Under the pieces are notes generated by a model that saw nothing but the letters and a program-made list of their open reading frames with translations, was not told where the DNA came from and made no database searches. From CAZSGN01 sp964606415 (GTDB taxonomy: Bacteria; Bacteroidota; Bacteroidia; Bacteroidales; JBBRXJ01), in assembly GCA_964606415.1 (NCBI GenBank), contig CAZSGN010000140.1, forward strand, positions 1 through 7,298: a DNA stretch of 7,298 nucleotides. The letters are read 5' to 3'. The number at the start of each line of letters is the position of its first letter. The first letter of the stretch is position 1. Of the stretch, positions 1 through 4,987 are shown piece by piece. Made by a program: the position numbers and the translations under genes.

Positions 1-165
1 ACAAGCCATGGCTACGCCCTTTCCTTCGCAAATTCACTGGCCACACTCACAAAAAGATTCACAATTAAAAGCGAATCAATTTTACGACATTATATATTGT
101 TATTATATTTACATAAGTTATTGATTTACAATACTGGGATCAGGAGTTCTGAAATTACGCTCATC
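1..165. other. Unassigned left edge and leader of the first gene
   Basis: No recognisable gene. The first 50 bases are GC-rich (27 of 50) compared with the strongly AT-rich stretch that follows, and they contain a 10-bp palindrome (AGCCATGGCT, 4-13). The frame of the downstream gene stays open from base 1 to its ATG at 166 with no stop in 55 codons, but this part reads as low-complexity protein in front of a clear signal peptide, so I treat it as non-coding leader. A small plus-strand ORF (8-127) has no family features. No convincing Bacteroidota -33/-7 promoter pair was found. The GC-rich edge could be the end of an upstream gene or of a dispersed repeat, but the sequence shown cannot decide this. 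Confidence 0.3.
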
Positions 166-966
166 ATGAAAAACTTGAAATGCAACTTTAACAAAAATCT
201 AAAAATTGTGATTGCAATGGCTTTAGTGGCTTTTGCAACATTCATTACAGCATTTGGACAACAAAGACTTAATGTGTACCAGACAGATGATTATCCAAGA
301 ATTAAAAATGTTATTGACAGCACCTTTGACAATGCGCCCTATATTTTTGAAGGGGAAGTAATAAAAAGGCATTTTCGTACAGGGTCACTTTTATTTTTAA
401 TAAAAGTTAATAAAGTATTCCGGGGCCATGAAAAAATTAAAGATGGCACGATAATATTAGAATCCAAAAGCTCATTTTGTGGGCAAAACACTCCAAATTA
501 CGCTCTTGGATCAATCAATTTATTTGCTTGCAAAAAATCAGATGATACCACATCAAGTCATTTAGATAGAGATGTTGACCATAAAATAAGGGTCACGCAT
601 TTTTATAATGATTGTCCTGATAACTGGGGGGCACTTTATATGGCTTCAGCATTTAGAAAAAGATACACGAAAGGATTTTTAGGAATAAGAAATTATTTTT
701 GGAGCGGAATGAACCTATTATTTAAAAATGATCATTCATTCTATAGTTTTATGAATGATCATTTTCAATTAAAACCTCAAAAGCCGGAACCCTTACCCCC
801 CGAGTTAAAAAGTGTAAAAGAAAAAGAAAAATCATCTTTACCCGAGGGTACTCTTATTGGCAAAGAAAAAGAAGAACATATCCGTAAGCTCGATTCTTTA
901 CGTCATATTATGGATAGTGCAATCAAAGCCAGAAAAAAAGACTCTATTAAAAAGCCCGATGAATAA
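166..966 (+). CDS. Secreted protein of unknown function with probable NTR/TIMP-like domain
   Basis: A 266-aa protein if started at the ATG at 166. That start puts a textbook signal peptide at the N-terminus: Lys/Asn-rich n-region (1-13), hydrophobic stretch 14-30, likely cleavage near AFG-QQ (31/32). The in-frame TTG at 97 would bury the signal under 23 extra residues, so it is rejected. Residues about 55-125 show the pattern IFEGEVI (60-66), then VNKVFRG (81-87), a Cys-Gly pair (105-106) and LGSINLFACK (114-123). This resembles the beta-strand pattern of bacterial NTR/TIMP-like (OB-fold) secreted proteins; that assignment is inference from pattern only. Three Cys lie in the mature part (105, 122, 150). 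The tail beyond about 205 is Pro-rich, then highly charged (Lys/Glu), probably helical. There is no Por-type sorting domain or lipobox, so a periplasmic location is likely. It stands alone on this strand and converges on the next gene. Confidence 0.75.
   Translation: MKNLKCNFNKNLKIVIAMALVAFATFITAFGQQRLNVYQTDDYPRIKNVIDSTFDNAPYIFEGEVIKRHFRTGSLLFLIKVNKVFRGHEKIKDGTIILESKSSFCGQNTPNYALGSINLFACKKSDDTTSSHLDRDVDHKIRVTHFYNDCPDNWGALYMASAFRKRYTKGFLGIRNYFWSGMNLLFKNDHSFYSFMNDHFQLKPQKPEPLPPELKSVKEKEKSSLPEGTLIGKEKEEHIRKLDSLRHIMDSAIKARKKDSIKKPDE
725..765. repeat. 15-bp perfect inverted repeat inside the first gene
   Basis: AAAATGATCATTCAT (725-739) is perfectly inverted at 751-765, with an 11-base spacer. 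Each arm also carries the 10-bp palindrome AATGATCATT (727-736 and 754-763), so the same site occurs twice 27 bp apart. At protein level it gives a small repeat, NDHSF and NDHF, around residues 188-200. It would form a strong hairpin in the mRNA. No function can be assigned. Confidence 0.8.
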
Positions 967-1044
967 AGAAAATTGGCTCAATACGCATACTGTGGATAAT
1001 CAAATTTAGGCTTTCTAAATATAAATCGTATTGATAAATTATAT

Positions 1045-1083
1045 CCAAGTTGAGCAATTCTTATCAGAAATCGCTCAACTTGG
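1045..1083. terminator. Hairpin between convergent genes, probable bidirectional terminator
   Basis: CCAAGTTGAGC (1045-1055) is perfectly complementary to GCTCAACTTGG (1073-1083). The loop is 17 bases and contains a further small stem (TTCT at 1058-1061 with AGAA at 1066-1069). The outer stem extends by a wobble and an A-T pair to about 13 bp. It lies 78 bases after the plus-strand stop and 30 bases after the minus-strand stop, the expected place for a shared terminator. No clear T tract follows on either strand, so it may act as a 3'-end stabiliser rather than a classical intrinsic terminator. A smaller AT-rich stem (ATTTAG/CTAAAT, 1004-1020) lies just upstream. Confidence 0.55.
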
Positions 1084-1113
1084 GTCTAATAAGCCCATAA
1101 AGAGGATGCTCAT

Positions 1114-1701
1114 TTAAGGATTCGTTTGCTTTAATATTTTAGTAGTATACTGCTTATTTCCAATACTTATTACAAGCAAATAAGGTCCTGGCTGTAATTC
1201 TTTCATATTAACAGATGCCGGGTTTATCCTTTTTAAAACAACCTCTCCTGTTAATTTCAATACATAACATTCATCAACAGGCCCCGGGGCCGCAATATTA
1301 ATATAATCGTTAAACGGATTGGGCCAAATTTTAACATTGGATTCTATCTGATGATCAACCAATGCTGTTGACGTAGTTTTCAACATCTTATGTCTCTGAT
1401 TGATCGTATCAAAATTAACCTCTACCAGATACACCTCTTCCTCCTGCATATATTGCCCGATTTCAAATGTTCTTGTTCCCTGGCCAACAAGTGTATCTGC
1501 ATGCTCATAGATTACTACCCCATTATTATTTAATATTTGAAAATTTAAGGTATCAGCGTATGGGGTTTCAACTTCAAGATATGCCACCAAATCAAAAGGA
1601 TTCGGATACACAAATGTTTTTAATGAATCCTGGCCAATCCCCTTATTATTTAAAAACAATAAAACCGTGAATAATAAAAACCCTTTTTTAATAACCGTCA
1701 T
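1114..1701 (-). CDS. Small exported protein made of two tandem Por/T9SS C-terminal-domain modules
   Basis: A 195-aa protein with a signal peptide (1-24: Lys 5-6, hydrophobic 7-17, cleavage near IGQ-D). The rest is two similar modules. Module 1 (about 28-110) opens with VYPNPF (31-36). Module 2 (about 119-193) opens with IWPNPF (125-130) and ends with a Gly-Pro-Tyr turn and TTKILKQ, the classical end of a type A type IX secretion sorting domain (YPNPF start, ...LxxGxYxLxI...K.xK end). In known T9SS cargo this domain sits behind a large effector domain, is recognised at the outer membrane and is cleaved on export. Here no cargo domain is left between signal peptide and modules. The start is supported by an SD-like GAAAGGA seven bases upstream. 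It may be a CTD-only surface or adaptor protein, or the remnant of a larger cargo protein. Family resemblance is clear; the role is unknown. Confidence 0.85.
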   Translation of the reverse strand: MTVIKKGFLLFTVLLFLNNKGIGQDSLKTFVYPNPFDLVAYLEVETPYADTLNFQILNNNGVVIYEHADTLVGQGTRTFEIGQYMQEEEVYLVEVNFDTINQRHKMLKTTSTALVDHQIESNVKIWPNPFNDYINIAAPGPVDECYVLKLTGEVVLKRINPASVNMKELQPGPYLLVISIGNKQYTTKILKQTNP

Positions 1702-1708
1702 ATATTTA

Positions 1709-1715
1709 TCCTTTC
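1709..1715 (-). promoter_or_regulatory. Shine-Dalgarno-like site for the double-CTD gene
   Basis: Read on the minus strand, GAAAGGA stands seven bases before the ATG at 1701-1699. It supports this start and is notable because the other genes here have A/T-rich leaders without such a site. Confidence 0.55.
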
Positions 1716-1847
1716 TATTTCTACTTTAATATATTAAAAATTGGCTTTTACCTCTATGTTCGTAATCAGAAATCCCGTCACTATACCTTCTAGTTTATCG
1801 ATCAAATAAAGGGGTTATTCACTATACTCCAATAGCTATACTCAAAA

Positions 1848-1855
1848 CAAAGATA
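1848..1855 (-). promoter_or_regulatory. Candidate -7 box upstream of the double-CTD gene
   Basis: On the minus strand this reads TATCTTTG, a full match to the Bacteroidota -7 consensus TAnnTTTG. No TTG/TTTG is found at the expected -33 distance, and it would give a 5' leader of about 140 bases. CTATAC occurs three times close by on the plus strand (1781-1786, 1822-1827, 1836-1841), the last two inside a direct CTATACTC repeat 14 bp apart. These could be regulator half-sites, but this is unproven. Confidence 0.3.
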
Positions 1856-1894
1856 ATTGTTCTGACTCGTTGTATAATAAAATATTTATCTGAA

Positions 1895-1930
1895 AATAGC
1901 GAGACACATGTTATTATGTGCCTTGCTATT
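1895..1930 (-). terminator. Hairpin terminator after the fourfold-repeat membrane protein gene
   Basis: Arms 1895-1909 and 1916-1930 form a 15-position stem with a 6-base loop. Read on the minus strand it has one A/C mismatch and one G-U wobble. It starts 27 bases downstream of the membrane protein stop, and TTTT (completing at the stem base) then an AT-rich run follow on that strand. This fits an intrinsic terminator separating the membrane protein gene from the double-CTD gene. Confidence 0.65.
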
Positions 1931-1951
1931 AATAATTAATAATTAATAATT
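1928..1951. repeat. Short tandem repeat, ATTAATA x3 plus a partial copy
   Basis: Three exact head-to-tail copies of ATTAATA (1928-1948) followed by ATT lie between the stop of the membrane protein gene and its terminator hairpin, partly overlapping the hairpin arm. This is a simple AT-rich microsatellite, probably prone to slippage. No role is apparent. Confidence 0.75.
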
Positions 1952-1956
1952 TATTT

Positions 1957-3060
1957 TTAAACCTCATTCTGTCCGGCAATGGCTCCTTGAATTTGCAGCC
2001 AGCCAAAGAAAACCAGTAACAGTCCTGCTAAACCAAATATCGAAGTGATAAGTCCGCCTCCTATTGGCAATACACCACTAAATAAACTTGCACCAGCACT
2101 TAATATCAAAGCCACAACAATAAGCGTAATTCCACCTTTTCCATTCTCACCAATTATCGCACATTTTTTTAGCTTTAAAAAGCCCATTAATTGTATAATA
2201 AAGCCTGCAATAAAAATAAGTGAAACAATGATATTAAACCCACTGGGCTTACCAAATTGCCCCATACCTCCTGATGCAAGCGAATTAAATCCCGAAGAAA
2301 CATTCATAACTGAGACGACTACATCCAGTACTGAAGCCAATATACCAATATAAATAGCCAGGCTAATCATTTTAACGGCACTTTTTCCAACCTCATCCAA
2401 TTTTGTTTTAAACTGATTAAGTCCTATGATCAAGAAGAACAAACCAATAATTGATGCAACAGCTGCCCCCCATCCACTGGAAGCTTCATTTCCTGTTTGC
2501 AGTAGCATACCCACCATAATTAAAGAAGTTGACGTTAATGCAACATTATTATCTCCTATAATGCCTTTTTGAATATTACGCCAACCACTAATAACCAAAA
2601 TCAAAACCACAAGGCTGAATATAGTAGCAACAGCTCCTCCAATAGCAGGTATGATACTAATAATACCACCAATCAACGCTATAATCATTGATATCAGCAA
2701 TAAATTTGCTCCTTTCTGGCCAATTTCTTTTATGGTCTCAGAACTTTTTAATTTTACATACCCAATTAACTGAATAATAAAAGCAGCAATAAAAGCTAAA
2801 GTTGCTACAATTCCAACCACCGGGATTAAACCTATCAAAGCCCCAACAGCGCCAACAATAGCTGCCACATAAAGCAAGCCTACAGCATTTTTCCCGTTCT
2901 CATCAAGTAAATTTTTAAGATTGCCTAACCCAAGTAAAAATATAACAAAACCGGTTAAAACAATTAGTTCAGAAGCAAAGCCACTACCAATACTATTAAA
3001 AGAGGTAAGCAAAACGCCTCCCAAAACCATAGAAGATGCTTTAATACTTTGTGTTTTCAT
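1957..3060 (-). CDS. Polytopic membrane protein with four copies of one helical unit
   Basis: A 367-aa very hydrophobic protein with roughly 10-12 membrane segments; family not recognised. It is an internal duplication: residues about 8-168 match about 176-362. The best matching parts are FIAAFIIQLIGYVKL (90-104) with FIAGFIIQLMGFLKL (282-296), and the GW(R/L)xIQ(K/G) ends (159-165 and 353-359). Each half itself holds two related units: a short polar stretch with a Gly-Lys motif (ENGKNAV 54-60, IGQKGAN 113-119, EVGKSAV 223-229, ENGKGGI 305-311) followed by two Gly-rich membrane helices. Unit 3 carries a Gly/Ser-rich insertion (about 254-274). No catalytic residues, signal peptide or known transporter motif are seen. 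It has its own candidate promoter and a terminator, so it is probably monocistronic. A structural or stress-related inner-membrane role is only a guess. Confidence 0.85.
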   Translation of the reverse strand: MKTQSIKASSMVLGGVLLTSFNSIGSGFASELIVLTGFVIFLLGLGNLKNLLDENGKNAVGLLYVAAIVGAVGALIGLIPVVGIVATLAFIAAFIIQLIGYVKLKSSETIKEIGQKGANLLLISMIIALIGGIISIIPAIGGAVATIFSLVVLILVISGWRNIQKGIIGDNNVALTSTSLIMVGMLLQTGNEASSGWGAAVASIIGLFFLIIGLNQFKTKLDEVGKSAVKMISLAIYIGILASVLDVVVSVMNVSSGFNSLASGGMGQFGKPSGFNIIVSLIFIAGFIIQLMGFLKLKKCAIIGENGKGGITLIVVALILSAGASLFSGVLPIGGGLITSIFGLAGLLLVFFGWLQIQGAIAGQNEV

Positions 3061-3091
3061 AGATATAAAGATTTTAAGGTTAATAATTAGA

Positions 3092-3099
3092 CAAATTTA
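3092..3099 (-). promoter_or_regulatory. Candidate -7 box of the membrane protein gene
   Basis: Reads TAAATTTG on the minus strand, matching TAnnTTTG. It would start transcription near 3086 and give a leader of about 25 bases before the ATG at 3060, a usual distance. No TTG is seen at the -33 position, so it is a one-box match only. Confidence 0.45.
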
Positions 3100-3242
3100 C
3101 CAAAAAATAAAAAATAAATACGTACATAATGATAAGTTTTTTATGCATGAAGTTGATAACAAAGTTTTCGCATTCCTTTTTTGCTTGCAAGGTCAAAAGA
3201 AGCCAGCAGAAAGGAAAAGAAATAACAATGTTCCCTGCAAGA

Positions 3243-4304
3243 TTATATGCCGGCTATCCATCTCTCGCTACCCAATAACAGGCAACTTCGCTGATAAGTT
3301 CGGTCCTTTTTAAGTTTCAGCATGTACTGAACCTTCCTGATTTTCGAATCATTTTTATTTTGTGCCTTAGCCTTCCAATGATCAAGTACATATTTCAATA
3401 AAGGCCTCAGTGCCTGGTCCTTCATGTCCAGTTTTCTTTTAAAATCCTCCGGCCAAAATGCACCATACAGCTCAGTAATTATCACTCCCAGAGCCATAGG
3501 CCTTTCAATTTTTTGCTGCCTGACAAGCTCTTCAATAAAATCCCAGTCCAATTCATCAAAAAAACGGGAATAAGCAATGATATCATAGAACCAAAGCAAA
3601 TTATTCCAGGCATGCAAATTTGCATGCAAGACCAGGTAAATCAATTCAAGTTCAGGATTCATCCAGTTCAACTCTTTACCACCAAAACTGAAAGGACATA
3701 CTTCATTAAATATGGCATCAACGGGATAATCGAAATAAACCTGATTGGCAAATAAGCGCCAGTGCACCTCAATCATAATACGCTCCGGGTCTACAAATTT
3801 CATGTCCTGATTTAATCGTCGTGAATATTTATTTGTTTTCTGGCCTTTCCATGGCACAAAACCATTTTGTTCGAGCATCCCCCTGAATTGTTCCGCTTGC
3901 GCTTCCTTTATCAGGATATCTACATCCCTGCTGTGCCTTAAAGCCGGATCGCCGTACAACCGCATAGATAAACCTGGACCTTTAAGGGATATCATATCCA
4001 ATTGATTTTGCCTGCAAAGCTCATTCAATTGCACCAAAGACCGGAATCTTTTCAATTCATTTACTTTTATTGTTGCTGCCATATTCCCTAATTGCTGGCG
4101 AAAAAGCCCTAACGGGCCCTCACTGTCATTTGGGATCAGATCCATGAACAACAAGACAAGATGCTCGTTCTTAAGACGTTTCAATAATGAAAACTGTCTT
4201 TCCCCGGAAGAAAAAGACAAAAAATCTTCTTCCGTCAAAGTGGCACGAGTCGCATTTTTTAAAATAAAACCTGTTTCCGGGTCAATGAAATCTTTATTAA
4301 TCAT
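3243..4304 (-). CDS. Nucleotidyltransferase family protein (uncharacterised NTP_transf_5 type)
   Basis: A 353-aa soluble protein, of usual length for this family. The core is at about 90-185: a helix, then SLKGPGLS (106-113), LYGDPALRHSRDVDIL (115-130) with the paired carboxylates Asp126 and Asp128, and IEVHWRLF (178-185) whose Glu179 is a plausible third metal ligand. This is the layout of the polymerase-beta-like nucleotidyltransferase fold, with Lys-Gly where canonical enzymes have Gly-Ser. A conserved HANLHAW (227-233) and the following FYDI (239-242) also fit the family, which is often found near polysaccharide, peptide-modification or exosortase genes. No such partner is in this window, so the substrate is unknown. 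It is divergent from the hydrogenase operon and 182 bp from the membrane protein gene. The ATG at 4304 directly follows a promoter-like box. Confidence 0.8.
   Translation of the reverse strand: MINKDFIDPETGFILKNATRATLTEEDFLSFSSGERQFSLLKRLKNEHLVLLFMDLIPNDSEGPLGLFRQQLGNMAATIKVNELKRFRSLVQLNELCRQNQLDMISLKGPGLSMRLYGDPALRHSRDVDILIKEAQAEQFRGMLEQNGFVPWKGQKTNKYSRRLNQDMKFVDPERIMIEVHWRLFANQVYFDYPVDAIFNEVCPFSFGGKELNWMNPELELIYLVLHANLHAWNNLLWFYDIIAYSRFFDELDWDFIEELVRQQKIERPMALGVIITELYGAFWPEDFKRKLDMKDQALRPLLKYVLDHWKAKAQNKNDSKIRKVQYMLKLKKDRTYQRSCLLLGSERWIAGI
3610..3627. repeat. 18-bp perfect palindrome inside the nucleotidyltransferase gene
   Basis: GCATGCAAATTTGCATGC is identical to its reverse complement. 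It falls on the codons for LHANLHA (about 226-232), so part of the symmetry comes from the repeated Leu-His-Ala codons of a conserved motif. It could still be a DNA-binding or restriction/methylation site; nothing further supports that. Confidence 0.85.
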
Positions 4305-4309
4305 AAAAA

Positions 4310-4317
4310 CAAAGTTA
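4310..4317 (-). promoter_or_regulatory. Candidate -7 box almost touching the nucleotidyltransferase start codon
   Basis: On the minus strand TAACTTTG, a match to TAnnTTTG, ends five bases before the ATG. A transcript from it would begin at or next to the start codon, that is leaderless or nearly so. A TTG exists upstream (4345-4343) but 25 bases away, wider than the usual 19-21. Confidence 0.4.
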
Positions 4318-4455
4318 CACTTTTATCAGGATAAAATATTACCAATAAATCATTTAGCTACGAATTACAATATAGAATGCTTATAAATTAATCATATCAT
4401 TTAAATAGGGGTTAAAGTTTATATATTTATGCATGATGTTTGATTATTTTAGCAT

Positions 4456-4476
4456 AAAAAATAACCGTTATTTTTT
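4456..4476. promoter_or_regulatory. 21-bp palindrome upstream of hydC, candidate operator
   Basis: AAAAAATAAC (4456-4465) and GTTATTTTTT (4467-4476) are perfect inverted arms around a single central C. The site lies 29 bases before the hydC ATG. A TTTG at 4439-4442, spaced 19 bases from the TA at 4462, gives a poor but correctly spaced promoter whose -7 region would lie inside the palindrome, so a bound regulator could block it. The one-base centre makes a DNA operator more likely than an RNA hairpin. It does not match the Rex or FNR/CRP consensus. The rest of 4305-4505 is plain AT-rich DNA. Confidence 0.45.
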
Positions 4477-4505
4477 TAACAGTCCTTAGCGTAAAAACAA
4501 AAATT

Positions 4506-4985
4506 ATGGAAGAAAAAAAAGAACAAATTGCTCCGGAAGTTGATGCAATTATCGAGAGATGGAAACCCGAGGAAGGGAATCTGATCATGGTTTTACATGG
4601 CATCCAGGAACATTATGGGTATATTCCAAGAAACATATCTATGCACCTTTCAGAAAAGCTGGATGTTCCGTTGGCCAGAATCTATGAAGTAACGACCTTT
4701 TACAATTATTTCAACCTGGAGCCGCCAGCCAGGTATACTGTAAATGTCTGTACAGGTACCGCATGTCACTTAAAAGGAGCTCCGGAGATACTGGATGCTT
4801 TCAGGAAAGAACTAGACATCAAAGGAGAAGCCAAATACACCAGTGACAATGAGTTTAAGGTGCAGGAAGTGCGTTGCATAGGTTGCTGTGGATTAGCCCC
4901 CGCCATAACAATAAACGGGGAAGTTCATGGAAAAGTAAAAGCCGAAAATGTAAAAGAAATGATTGATAAAGTAAGAAACCAATAA
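4506..4985 (+). CDS. hydC: NuoE-like [2Fe-2S] subunit of NAD-linked [FeFe]-hydrogenase (HydC)
   Basis: A 159-aa thioredoxin-like ferredoxin subunit, the usual length of HydC/NuoE. An N-terminal helical domain (about 8-75, with GYIP at 38-41 and EVTTFYNYF at 61-69) precedes the cluster domain. The four [2Fe-2S] ligands are Cys82 and Cys87 (CTGTAC) and Cys124 and Cys128 (CIGCC), the standard Cx4C...Cx3C spacing. It docks on the NuoF-like subunit and carries one-electron transfer at the flavin. It is the first gene of the operon, two bases before hydB. NuoE-NuoF-large subunit order without other complex I genes points to a soluble hydrogenase or formate dehydrogenase rather than respiratory complex I. 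The leader is A-rich without Shine-Dalgarno. The family is certain; the hydC name depends on the third gene. Confidence 0.9.
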   Translation: MEEKKEQIAPEVDAIIERWKPEEGNLIMVLHGIQEHYGYIPRNISMHLSEKLDVPLARIYEVTTFYNYFNLEPPARYTVNVCTGTACHLKGAPEILDAFRKELDIKGEAKYTSDNEFKVQEVRCIGCCGLAPAITINGEVHGKVKAENVKEMIDKVRNQ

Positions 4986-4987
4986 TT

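Noticed and set aside
97..165. Longer N-terminus of the first gene from a TTG at 97
   Set aside because: It would put 23 extra residues before a clear signal peptide; the ATG at 166 gives a normal exported protein.
1928..1951. CRISPR-like repeat
   Set aside because: Seven-base AT-only units with no spacers: a simple tandem repeat.
2045..2353. Plus-strand open frame, 102 aa
   Set aside because: Antisense to the hydrophobic membrane protein; its Ile/Pro-rich composition mirrors the Gly/Ile codons of the real gene.
3173..3216. Stem (TTCCTTT with AAAGGAA, plus GCT with AGC) after the nucleotidyltransferase gene
   Set aside because: Mismatched inner part, a 19-base loop and no T run on the minus strand; too weak to call a terminator, although the position is right.
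2921..3313. Plus-strand open frame, 130 aa
   Set aside because: Mostly antisense to the start of the membrane protein gene and the end of the nucleotidyltransferase gene; low-complexity, no family features.
4456..4476. Rex-type redox operator in front of hydC
   Set aside because: Rex sites have TTGTnAA-type arms around a wider centre; here the arms are AATAAC/GTTATT with one central base.
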